Part shown: in pieces, positions 1-7,845 of the stretch
How positions within the stretch are numbered: the stretch's first letter is position 1
How the letters are laid out: each line of letters begins with the position of its first letter
Source of the DNA: Chloroflexota bacterium
Lineage (GTDB): Bacteria > Chloroflexota > JAJPGV01
Assembly (NCBI GenBank): GCA_021325635.1
Contig: JAJPGV010000023.1
Location: 1 to 64,000, forward strand
Direction: 5' to 3'
Length of the DNA: 64,000 nt
The notes under the pieces: model-generated
What the model saw: the letters and a program-made list of their open reading frames with translations, nothing else
Database searches by the model: none
What the model was told of the DNA's origin: nothing
Translations under genes and position numbers: made by a program

Positions 1-111
1 GATCTGATCGTCGGCCAGGGCGACGTTCGCGCCCGGCAGCGACAGGAACAGGGTCGCCAGGATGAGCATGTGCGAGATCCATCGGCTCAGGCGCATCAAA
101 ACCAGCTTCAC
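1..111 (-). CDS. N-terminus of a secreted protein (partial)
   Basis: Thirty-seven in-frame codons run from a GTG at 111 (or ATG at 96) to the window edge. The translation is a classical signal peptide: a basic N-region (K, R, R), a hydrophobic core containing LILATLFLSL, and a likely signal peptidase I site after VALA, before DDQI. Only the export signal is inside the window, so the mature function cannot be told. The gene is divergent from nurA and shares its upstream region, which holds a CRP-type palindrome. Confidence 0.55.
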   Translation of the reverse strand, partial: MKLVLMRLSRWISHMLILATLFLSLPGANVALADDQI

Positions 112-284
112 CCTGTACTGGGCTCGGCGGACCAGCCGCGCGGGCATGGACGGGCGAGCGTGGACCTGGCAAGGGCCGCCGGGCAGCGACCTGCATGCAG
201 GAACCCAACGGCTCGTCCGTCTTCTTCACTCCCGGCGGAGGCCCCCCACCACCGGCCTGCATCGCGGCTTCGCGAGCCGAATGT

Positions 285-312
285 ACGCTAGCCCGCTATG
301 CCGTGGGCGCAA
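285..312 (-). promoter_or_regulatory. Candidate promoter of the secreted-protein gene
   Basis: Read on the minus strand, TTGCGC (307-312) is followed after 16 nt by TAGCGT (285-290). The predicted transcription start near 278 places the palindrome at 339-354 about 68 bp upstream, close to where class I CRP-family activators bind. This is motif matching only. Confidence 0.3.
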
Positions 313-338
313 CTGTACAGCAGACGGGCGCCAATTGC

Positions 339-354
339 TGTGATCTAGATCACA
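339..354. promoter_or_regulatory. CRP/FNR-family consensus operator
   Basis: The 16-bp sequence TGTGATCTAGATCACA is a perfect palindrome. It equals the ideal enterobacterial CRP core (TGTGA-N6-TCACA) including its optimal centre, and the right flank continues TTT as in the extended consensus. It lies between two divergent genes. No CRP-type regulator gene is in the window, so the cognate factor is unknown. Confidence 0.6.
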
Positions 355-503
355 TTTGCCTGCTTCTTTACAAAAAAGCAGCCGGCATCGCGTTTGGGCG
401 GGTGGTCGGCCGGGGACTCTTTTGAAATGAGCAGGAATCAGTCGGGGGATGGGCCGGCCGCGAGGGCCCGCCCTATCTCAGGTTGATGGACAGCCGGGTG
501 CTG

Positions 504-533
504 TGGACAAATCTAGAGCAGATGTTCTATACT
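504..533 (+). promoter_or_regulatory. Candidate upstream nurA promoter
   Basis: TGGACA (504-509) and TATACT (528-533) are separated by 18 nt, close to the sigma-70 pattern. Transcription would start near 540 and give nurA a leader of about 48 nt. Confidence 0.4.
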
Positions 534-542
534 TGGGCAGGG

Positions 543-571
543 TTGATTGTCACTAAACCACCCTGTATCGT
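543..571 (+). promoter_or_regulatory. Candidate proximal nurA promoter
   Basis: TTGATT (543-548) and TATCGT (566-571) have an ideal 17-nt spacer. Transcription would start about 10 nt before the nurA ATG. No Shine-Dalgarno sequence lies in that short leader. Confidence 0.45.
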
Positions 572-587
572 GATCTAGCGATCGTTT

Positions 588-1805
588 ATGCCCGCCTTCA
601 CCGACAAATTCATTGCCGAGCTGGAGGAGCAGCACGGGCACTTTCGAGCCATCTTCTCGGCCGATGTCAATTCGCCGCTGGAGGAGCGCCTGGAGGCGCG
701 CATCGCAGCCAGCTGGCATCCGCTGCCTGAAACGTCGCCAGGCGACCGGCCGGCGCCGGCGGTCTTCGCCGTCGACGGGTCCGAGGCCACGCGGAACTTC
801 TCCAACGCTTCCTGGCTGCTGATCTGCCAGGCCCTCATGCTCGGTCCGGAGATCGAGCTGCCCACCCTGCAGCTGAGGCTCGTGCCGGGCAACGTGCCCA
901 GCCAGGTGGTGGACAGCTACTCCAGCCGGCTGATGCGCTGGCTAGAGCTGCGGCTGGCGCTGGACCACCTGGGGCGGGTGGCCGGTCAGACGCTGATCCT
1001 GGACGGCTCGCTGTATTCCACGCTGCCGCACCTGCTGTATCCGCTCGACGCGCTGCAGGGGCAGCCGGGCTGTGCCGACGACGCGGACCTGCCGATTCGC
1101 ATCCTGGAGGCGTACCTGGACCTGTTCGACGCCTGTCGGGCGCAGGACGTCCTGCTGCTGGGTATCTCCAAGACCACCCAGGACCGCGTGCTGACCCACA
1201 CCTTGCTGCATCTGCCAGACGACGTCGATCGTCTGAGCATCGACATGGCGGAGCAGATCGAGCTCGAGGGCGATGCGCGCATTCCGCCGGATGCCGAAGC
1301 GCTCGATCGCTGGACGGGCATGGCGGCGGGCTGCAGCTCGCCTGTCCTGCTGGGCATGTACTCGTTCGGCCGCTTTCGCGAAGTGCTGCTGTCCGAGCCG
1401 GAGCGCATCGTCGACTCCTTTGCCCGCTGCAGCCGGCGCACGCCCGCGCAGCTGGTGCGCATTGTCGATCGGCTGCGGCAGGCCGCGGCCATCGCCACGT
1501 TCCACGTTCGTCTGGCGGACGGCGACGATTGCATCCGGGTGGACCTGCCGGCCTACGCGCTCGGCTGCGCCGACCGCCTGGTAGATTTCTCCTGCGGGCT
1601 CGGCCCAAGCGAGCCGCTCGAGCCCGTCCTGCGCCTGCTGCAGGCTTGCTATGGTGGGCCGAACGTGTATAACGCGCCGCTGTACGCGGTCGATAAACAG
1701 GTGCGCTTGAGCAACGACATGGTGGATGGTCCGTTCTTATCGATCCTGCGCTCCGTCGTCCGTCCCGATATCCGCTACAACCGCTCGGCCAGGAGATTCC
1801 TATGA
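588..1805 (+). CDS. nurA: NurA-family 5'-3' nuclease
   Basis: NurA is an RNase H-like-fold nuclease that works with the HerA translocase to resect DNA double-strand ends. This 405-residue protein shows the family's acidic motifs: AVDGS (Asp63) and a second LDGSL (Asp139), followed by GISK (Lys195) and a late YAVDKQ segment. All are typical of the metal-binding core. It is somewhat longer than the roughly 340-residue archaeal proteins I know. It is first in the cluster, and its stop overlaps the herA start as ATGA, so the two are translationally coupled. The ATG start has no Shine-Dalgarno but lies just below a plausible promoter. Family assignment is firm; activity is inferred. Confidence 0.88.
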   Translation: MPAFTDKFIAELEEQHGHFRAIFSADVNSPLEERLEARIAASWHPLPETSPGDRPAPAVFAVDGSEATRNFSNASWLLICQALMLGPEIELPTLQLRLVPGNVPSQVVDSYSSRLMRWLELRLALDHLGRVAGQTLILDGSLYSTLPHLLYPLDALQGQPGCADDADLPIRILEAYLDLFDACRAQDVLLLGISKTTQDRVLTHTLLHLPDDVDRLSIDMAEQIELEGDARIPPDAEALDRWTGMAAGCSSPVLLGMYSFGRFREVLLSEPERIVDSFARCSRRTPAQLVRIVDRLRQAAAIATFHVRLADGDDCIRVDLPAYALGCADRLVDFSCGLGPSEPLEPVLRLLQACYGGPNVYNAPLYAVDKQVRLSNDMVDGPFLSILRSVVRPDIRYNRSARRFL

Positions 1806-3520
1806 ATGAGCCGCCGAATGAGCCACCTGCAGCCCAGCCGGCCCGAGGCACGAGCCTGAGCCCGGCCGAGCGCGAAGCCCTCGGCAGCCCCATTGGCTAC
1901 ATCGTGGGCGAGACCCACCCCATGGAATTCACCTTCGTCACCGATCAGCAGTCCGTTCCACCGCGGCTGGAGTACATCACCGTGCCGGACGTGCCCGAGC
2001 GCATCAATGGCGAGCTCGTGCCGGTGGAGCTCCTGGCCCAGGTGCACGAGATCGGCATCTCTTCCCCGGTGATCTCCGATCAGCTCAGCTTCGGCGAGAC
2101 CGAAACGCTGCTGCGCAACCGCTACGGCGCGCTGCCCAAGGTGCTGTGCCGGGCCAAGGTGGTGGGCTACCTGGTGGATGGGAAGGTGCATACGTCCCGA
2201 TCGGCGGCGCTGCCCGGCCAGGCGGTGCACGTCGCCAGCGACGGCCTGCTGGAAGCGTTCTTCAGCAACAACGTCAGGGCGGGCATGGAGGTGGGCACGC
2301 TGATCACGCGCGACAGCGTACCGGTGCTGCTGGATCCGAACGGCCTGCGCCGCCATCTGGCGGTGATCGCCCAGACCGGCGCGGGCAAGTCCTACCTGGT
2401 GGGCAAGGTGCTGGAGAGTCTGCTCGACCTGGGCGGCACCATCCTGGTGTTCGATCCCAACTCCGACTACGTGCAGATGCGCAAGGCCCAGGGGGACAAG
2501 GACAAGGCCTACGCCGTCGCCCGCCCGGTTGAGCTGGCCGACCGCATCGACGTGTTCCGCATTCCCGGCCTGCAGGGCCGCCGCTATCCGGACGAGATGG
2601 TGGGCCTGACCGAGGAGTTCACCGTCAAGTTCTCCAGCCTGGAGCCGGACGAGGTGGCTGAGCTGGCCGGGGTGCCCAGCAGCGCCGCCAACATCCGCAA
2701 AGCCATCCAGGATGCCTGCAAGAAGCTGCGCAAGGACGGCAGCGACTACCGTCCGACCGAGCTCAAGGAGCAGCTCAACTGGGCGGCGGCCAACGACCAG
2801 GACCTTGACTGGCGCACCGGCGCCATGCGCGCCGTGAAGTACGTCGAGATTCTCGAGAACTACCCCATCTGGGGCTTCAAGGACGTCGACGTCGACCACC
2901 TCATCAAGCCGCGGCACATGTCCGTCATCGATCTTGCCGGCGCGGACAAGAGCGTCTCAGCCTACGTGGTCGACCGCGCCCTGCGATCCATCTGGGCGCG
3001 AGCCACAACGGGCCAGCTCGTCCATCCGGTGTTCGTAGTGCTGGAGGAAGCGCACAACCTGGTGCCGGCCGATAGGGAGCGCCGCGAGAGCCTATCCTCC
3101 CGCATCATCAACACGGTGGCCAGCGAGGGTCGCAAGTTCAAGGTGTTCCTGGTGGTCATCACCCAGCGGCCGTCGAAGATCCATCAGGACACGCTGTCGC
3201 AATGCGGCAGCCAGCTGATCATGCGGCTGACCAACCCGGACGATCAGATTGCCGTGCAGAAGGCCTCCGAGGCCATCTCCTCGGACCTGCTGCGCGACCT
3301 GCCGGCGCTGGATCAGGGCGAGGCGATCGTGCTTGGCACGCTCACCCGAGTGCCGGCCATGATCAAAGTCGGCCGCCGCCGGTCGGCCGAGGGCGGGTCG
3401 GACGTCGACCTGGTGGAGGCGCTGCGCCAGGCGAGCCAGGACTCGCGGCTGGACAAGGTGTTGGAAGAGTCGATGGCGGTGGTCCGGGGCGCCAGCAAGC
3501 GCCAAGAGGAGGAGTGGTGA
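1802..3520 (+). CDS. herA: HerA-type DNA translocase ATPase
   Basis: HerA is a hexameric FtsK/HerA-superfamily ATPase that pumps DNA into NurA during end processing. The 572-residue protein has an N-terminal beta-rich (HAS-barrel-like) part to about residue 170. Walker A is AQTGAGKS near residues 190-197, and Walker B is FVVLEEAHN with its acidic pair near 414-415. A TQRPSK sensor-like segment follows, then RLTNPDDQ where the arginine finger of the family lies. The start overlaps nurA (ATGA) and the stop overlaps the mre11 start (GTGA). The full domain set and length match bacterial and archaeal HerA. I see no sign of a SIR2 or DUF4297 partner as in HerA defence systems; the partner here is NurA. 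Confidence 0.9.
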   Translation: MNEPPNEPPAAQPARGTSLSPAEREALGSPIGYIVGETHPMEFTFVTDQQSVPPRLEYITVPDVPERINGELVPVELLAQVHEIGISSPVISDQLSFGETETLLRNRYGALPKVLCRAKVVGYLVDGKVHTSRSAALPGQAVHVASDGLLEAFFSNNVRAGMEVGTLITRDSVPVLLDPNGLRRHLAVIAQTGAGKSYLVGKVLESLLDLGGTILVFDPNSDYVQMRKAQGDKDKAYAVARPVELADRIDVFRIPGLQGRRYPDEMVGLTEEFTVKFSSLEPDEVAELAGVPSSAANIRKAIQDACKKLRKDGSDYRPTELKEQLNWAAANDQDLDWRTGAMRAVKYVEILENYPIWGFKDVDVDHLIKPRHMSVIDLAGADKSVSAYVVDRALRSIWARATTGQLVHPVFVVLEEAHNLVPADRERRESLSSRIINTVASEGRKFKVFLVVITQRPSKIHQDTLSQCGSQLIMRLTNPDDQIAVQKASEAISSDLLRDLPALDQGEAIVLGTLTRVPAMIKVGRRRSAEGGSDVDLVEALRQASQDSRLDKVLEESMAVVRGASKRQEEEW

Positions 3521-4731
3521 GCGGCGCAGGGGGCAGGGCTCAGGGGTCAGACCCGGCGGCGCTGCCGCGAAGGCCGGTGCGTGCGGTTGTGACCGCCGAC
3601 AACCACCTGAGCCGCGGGTACGCCAAGATGTCGCCGCAGAAGCTGGACGTGCGACGGCAGTGGCTGCGCAAGGGCTTCCGCCAGGCGGTCGATTTTGCCA
3701 TCGAATCCCAAGCGGACCTGTTCCTGCACGCCGGCGACCTGTTCGACTCGCCGCAGCCGCGGAACGTCGACCGGGCGTTCGTCGCCCATGAGCTGCGCCG
3801 GCTGGCCGCGGCCGGGATTCACAGCTTCGGGATCGCCGGCACGCACGACTCGCCCAAGATGATGACGGTCGAGGGCGGGACCACGCCCCAGAAGATCTAC
3901 GAGCAGTTCGAAGCCATGCGCATGTTCAACGACTTCGACGATCCCTCTCCGGTGGTCGTCGACGTCGCCGGCACGACGGTCGCCGTGGGCGGCGTGAGCT
4001 TCAATCCGGTGCTCATGGCGGCCGACGATCCGCTGGCCGGCATCGACTTTCCGCGCCGGGCCGACGTCGGCATCATGCTGGTGCACTACAGCGTCGAGGG
4101 CGCCTGCTACGACGAGTCCAACGAGCCGGTCATCTCCAAGGCCAGCATCGCCGCCCTGGCCGGCGTGGACCTGCTGGTGGCCGGGCACTACCACGAGTTT
4201 CGGCAGTTCGGGATAGGTCCGGTCAAGGTGATCGTGCCCGGGGCCACCGAGCGCATGATCTACGGCGCCGAGCGCGATGCCAGCTTTGCCTACGTGGAGC
4301 TGCTGCCGGGAAAGGCCGACCGCGTCCAGAAGGTGGAGGTCGACGCCCAGGACTACCGGCCGGTGATCGTCCGGACGACCGAGCTCGATCAGGCAGAGCC
4401 GTTCGAGTCGGCCTGCCGCCGCCTGGAGACGGCGCTCACCTCCGGGGCGGTGGTCAAGGTCAAGCTGGAAGGGCCGCTGTCGCGGGAGATGTACCGCGGG
4501 CTGCGCATCCGCGACCTGCTGCAGTTCGGCAACAATCATGCCTTCCACATGGAGATCGACGCCAGCGGGCTGATGCTGGTCGATGAGCGGCTGGACAGCG
4601 CCGGCAAGGGCATCCGGCTGTCGCAGAAGGAAGAGATCGGCCTGGTGGCCTGCGAGCTCATGGGCCAGGAGCCCGAGCGAAAAGAGGTCCTCGAGAAAGC
4701 GATGAAGGAGCTGCTGCTTGCCTACGACTGA
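3517..4731 (+). CDS. Mre11/SbcD-type DNA exonuclease
   Basis: This is a calcineurin-like metallophosphoesterase of 404 residues that pairs with the downstream Rad50-like ATPase. The phosphoesterase motifs appear in order: DNH (28-30), GDLFD (Asp74), GTHD (108-111), VHYS (His190) and GHYH (224-226). The usual GNHD motif reads GTHD, so the metal-bridging Asn is Thr. After about residue 270 comes a capping region. I chose the GTG at 3517 because it overlaps the herA stop as GTGA; the conserved domain begins about 20 residues later, so GTG 3577 is a possible alternative. It could equally be called YhaO-like. Loss of the Asn could weaken nuclease activity. Confidence 0.87.
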   Translation: MSGAGGRAQGSDPAALPRRPVRAVVTADNHLSRGYAKMSPQKLDVRRQWLRKGFRQAVDFAIESQADLFLHAGDLFDSPQPRNVDRAFVAHELRRLAAAGIHSFGIAGTHDSPKMMTVEGGTTPQKIYEQFEAMRMFNDFDDPSPVVVDVAGTTVAVGGVSFNPVLMAADDPLAGIDFPRRADVGIMLVHYSVEGACYDESNEPVISKASIAALAGVDLLVAGHYHEFRQFGIGPVKVIVPGATERMIYGAERDASFAYVELLPGKADRVQKVEVDAQDYRPVIVRTTELDQAEPFESACRRLETALTSGAVVKVKLEGPLSREMYRGLRIRDLLQFGNNHAFHMEIDASGLMLVDERLDSAGKGIRLSQKEEIGLVACELMGQEPERKEVLEKAMKELLLAYD

Positions 4732-4761
4732 GCCGGCCGCCGTGAGGAGGGCCGGCGAGCG

Positions 4762-7700
4762 GTGATCAAGCTCATCTCTCTGCGGGCCGCGAAGTTCAAG
4801 CAGCTCGACGACGTGCAGCTGGCCTTTCCGGAGCGCGGCAGCGTGCTGGTGCAGGGCGCGAATGAGGCCGGCAAGTCGACGCTGTTCGAAAGCGTGTTCT
4901 TCGCCCTGTTCGGCAAGGCGCTGGTAACCGAGGACAATGCCGGCAAGCTCGACGATCTCATCCACTACGAATCGCCCCGCGCGGTCGTGCGCCTGGCCTT
5001 CTCCACGGATAGGGCAACCTTTCAGGTGAGCCGCTCGCTGAATCGCGGCAAGGCCAACAACGCGGTGCTGGAGATCCGGTACGCGGGCGGCAAGAGCGAG
5101 ACCGTGACCAACCTCAGCGCTGTCAATCGCCGCATCGTCGAGGAGCTGGGGCTGGACGGCGAGGCGCTGTTGAACTCCTGCTTCGTGGAGCAGAAGAAGC
5201 TGGAGAAGCTGGAGTCGATGAACGCGCAGCAGCGCCGTGAGACGCTCCTGCGGCTCCTCAACCTCGATCGGCTCAGCGCCCTGGAGGGGCAGTACAAGCC
5301 GGCGTCGTCGGACGAGTACGAGCTGCAGCGCCAGCGGGATCGGCTGCGCCTGGCCGAGGTCCAGCGCGACCTGCCGGCAACCGGCCAGCGCATCGAGGTG
5401 GTGGATCGCGAGCTTCGGCTCATCCACGGCGCCAGGCTGCGGGCCCAGGTCGAGGAGCTCGATCGAGGCGTGGCGGCCGAGCAGCGAGACCAGGAGGCCC
5501 TGCGCGAGCAGGAGAGCGGGCTGAGCGCAGCGCTGGCCGAGGTGGAGGGCCTGAAGCAGGTTCGTGACCTGGCGCGAGTGGCCGGCGAGACGCTGGTAGG
5601 CATCCGCCAGGAAGAAGACGAGCTGACTCGCCTGGACAGCGAGATCCAGGCCCTGCGCCAGGATGCGGCGCGCTGCCCCGAGCTGCAGAGGAAGCTGTCG
5701 TCGCTGGAAGCGCAGGCTGAGGAGATGGCCGGGATAGCCGCGGCCGAACAGCGCCTGGTGGAGGAGCGCCACCGACTGGAACGTCTGGACAGCGCGGTGA
5801 CACGCGCGGCCGAGCTGCGGCAGACGCTGGCCGAGCGCCGGCAGACGCTGGCGGCCATTGAGACGCAGCTGGCCGATGCCCGGCAGGACGTAGAGCAGGC
5901 GGACCGTATTGAGCGTCAGGGCCGTCTGGCCGAGCTGTTGCGCAGCTGGCTGCAGATCCGCGAGGTGGCCCACATCGCGGCCGAGGGCCAGGCGCGGCTG
6001 GAGGCTCTGCAGAGCGAGGCGTCGGATCTCGACGCGAACGCGGCAGCGCATGCCCTCGCGCATACCAGCAGCCAGCGGACAGCCATTGGCTTGACGGCGG
6101 CGACCTTGGTGGCGCTGGTGGGCGGCATCCTGGCGCTGGCGACCGGACTCGCGGTTGGAGCTGCCGGGCTCGTGATCGCCCTGATCGGGGCGGCTCTGAG
6201 CTTGCGCTGCTGGCGTCTGGCCGAAACACAGCAGCAGCGGCGGCGATCGGCCGAAGCGTCGGCCGCGGCCGTACGTATGGAGGTCCACCGCCGCGAGGGC
6301 GAGCAGGCCCTGGCCCAGCGCACCGGCCAAGATCCGGCTCGGTTGGGCCAGATCGAAAGCGAGCTGGCAGCGCTTGGTGCCGCTGTCCCGGCGACGGTGG
6401 AGGATGCTCACGCCGCTCTCGACAGGCTTGGCCTGGGCGCTGCCCCGGCCGATGGCGCGCCGAACGGCAGCGGCGGAACGCGATCCGCCAGCGAAGCACG
6501 CCACCTGGCCGGGACGCTCGAGGGCCAGCGCGACAGCGTTCGGGCCGAGATCGGCAAGCTCGAGCAGCAGCTCGAGCGCGAAGGTGACGTGGCGGCCGAA
6601 GCCGAGCTGGTACGCGCCGAGATCGAGCGCGCCGCGCGTGATGCGGCCGAGCGCCGGGCCGCCGTGGGCAGTCAATTCGCGGACGCTGGTGACGTGCGAG
6701 CCCAGGCTGCCGCTGTGCGGGCGGCACTGGACATGGCGACGGACGCGTCTCGAAAGGCCGAGGGCCTGGCTGCCGCGGCCGCCGAGCGGCACCACGCTTT
6801 GACCGCGCGCCGGGCGGAGTTCGCTCGCAGCTGGGAGGAGCTGGCCGGCCTGCGCCCCGACGTCGGCCAGGACGTCGACGCCTGCCGCCAGCTGTGGCGT
6901 GAGTGCAGCGATCAGCTGGCGCTGAAGGACGAGCCTGGCCTACGGCGCGAAGCCATTGGCGTCAGCCAGCAGCTTGCCGGTAGTCAGGAACGAGCGAGAG
7001 CAGCGGGGCAGCGCATCGCCCTGATCCAGGCGGAGCTGGCCGAGCTGGCGCTGGACGAAGCGCAGCTGCAGGCCCATGCCGCGCCCACAGCCGAGGACGA
7101 GCACAGCTTGCGCTCCGAGAAAGACGAGCTGCTGGGTCGGCAGCGCTCGCTGCGCGACCAGCAGGCGGAGCTGGAGCGACAGCTGAGTCTGCAGGGTGTG
7201 GAGCTGGACTACGCCGAAGCCGTCGAAGCGCTTGCTGCCTTCGAGGAGCGCCTGGAGGTCCGCAGGCAGGCTTACCGCATCGTAACCCTGGCCCGGCGCA
7301 ACATCGTCGGCAAGGTGCTGCCGAGCACCGAACGTAACATGGGCCTGTTGCTGCCGTTGCTGACCAATGACCGCTATCGCGACGTAGTCGTCGATCCGGA
7401 AACCTACAAGATCAAAGTCTGGGATGAGCTGGCGCGCGGCATGAAGGCCAAGGACATCTTTTCCGGAGGCACCCGCGATCAGTTCTCGCTGGCGCTGCGG
7501 CTGGCTTTCGCGCTGGCCACGCTGCCGGAAGAGCTGGGCACCGCCCCGGGCTTCATCTTCCTGGACGAGCCGTTGAGCTCATTCGATCACGCTCGGGCAG
7601 AAGCGCTGGTCAACCTGCTGACTCGCGGCCTGATCGCCTCCAACTTCGAGCAGATCTTCGTCATCTCGCACAGCCGCTCGTTCGACGAGCAGCAGTTCGA

Positions 7701-7845
7701 CTTTCACCTGCAGCTGGAGAGCGGCCGCGTCGCGGCGAGCGACCTGCCGGCGCTGCCGTCTGAGGCCGGCGAAGGCCGCCAGATCGGCCTGGCGCTCGAC
7801 GCTGCGCCCGTCACGGCAGCCGCCGCAGCCGGCGCCGGACGGTGA
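4762..7845 (+). CDS. Rad50/SbcE (YhaN)-type SMC-like ATPase with apical membrane hairpin
   Basis: This is the ABC-type ATPase partner of the Mre11 nuclease (1027 residues). Walker A is GANEAGKS (32-39), the signature is SGGTRDQ (901-907), Walker B is FIFLDEP (Asp935-Glu936), and the switch His is in VISHS (His970). Two long Glu/Gln/Arg-rich coiled coils fill the middle. No CxxC zinc hook exists; the nearest candidate is a lone CPEL near residue 310. Instead residues about 440-482 form two adjacent hydrophobic helices rich in Ala, Leu, Gly and Val, placed at the expected coiled-coil apex. The SGGTRDQ form is typical of the YhaN/SbcE branch as I remember it. The start is GTG 4762, with AGGAGG at 4745-4750, 30 nt after mre11. 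Confidence 0.88.
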   Translation: MIKLISLRAAKFKQLDDVQLAFPERGSVLVQGANEAGKSTLFESVFFALFGKALVTEDNAGKLDDLIHYESPRAVVRLAFSTDRATFQVSRSLNRGKANNAVLEIRYAGGKSETVTNLSAVNRRIVEELGLDGEALLNSCFVEQKKLEKLESMNAQQRRETLLRLLNLDRLSALEGQYKPASSDEYELQRQRDRLRLAEVQRDLPATGQRIEVVDRELRLIHGARLRAQVEELDRGVAAEQRDQEALREQESGLSAALAEVEGLKQVRDLARVAGETLVGIRQEEDELTRLDSEIQALRQDAARCPELQRKLSSLEAQAEEMAGIAAAEQRLVEERHRLERLDSAVTRAAELRQTLAERRQTLAAIETQLADARQDVEQADRIERQGRLAELLRSWLQIREVAHIAAEGQARLEALQSEASDLDANAAAHALAHTSSQRTAIGLTAATLVALVGGILALATGLAVGAAGLVIALIGAALSLRCWRLAETQQQRRRSAEASAAAVRMEVHRREGEQALAQRTGQDPARLGQIESELAALGAAVPATVEDAHAALDRLGLGAAPADGAPNGSGGTRSASEARHLAGTLEGQRDSVRAEIGKLEQQLEREGDVAAEAELVRAEIERAARDAAERRAAVGSQFADAGDVRAQAAAVRAALDMATDASRKAEGLAAAAAERHHALTARRAEFARSWEELAGLRPDVGQDVDACRQLWRECSDQLALKDEPGLRREAIGVSQQLAGSQERARAAGQRIALIQAELAELALDEAQLQAHAAPTAEDEHSLRSEKDELLGRQRSLRDQQAELERQLSLQGVELDYAEAVEALAAFEERLEVRRQAYRIVTLARRNIVGKVLPSTERNMGLLLPLLTNDRYRDVVVDPETYKIKVWDELARGMKAKDIFSGGTRDQFSLALRLAFALATLPEELGTAPGFIFLDEPLSSFDHARAEALVNLLTRGLIASNFEQIFVISHSRSFDEQQFDFHLQLESGRVAASDLPALPSEAGEGRQIGLALDAAPVTAAAAAGAGR

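Larger units (their letters stand above)
112..587. other. Divergent intergenic region upstream of nurA
   Basis: These 476 bases separate the secreted-protein gene (minus) from nurA (plus). They hold one candidate minus promoter, a perfect CRP/FNR-type palindrome at 339-354 and two candidate plus promoters. Short plus-strand ORFs at 62-425 have compositions rich in Arg, Pro and Ser with no recognisable domain; I read them as noise. Confidence 0.5.

Noticed and set aside
62-425. Short plus-strand ORFs in the first 430 bases
   Set aside because: Arg/Pro/Ser-rich translations without Shine-Dalgarno support, overlapping a better minus-strand signal peptide and regulatory DNA.
5670-5700. CPEL in the Rad50-like protein as a zinc hook
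   Set aside because: A hook needs CxxC; only one Cys is present, and the site is not at the coiled-coil centre.
3547-6795. A 1082-codon open frame on the minus strand opposite mre11 and the Rad50-like gene
   Set aside because: It is an antisense shadow of two genes with clear catalytic motifs. Long stop-free antisense frames are expected in GC-rich DNA, and the translation has no domain.
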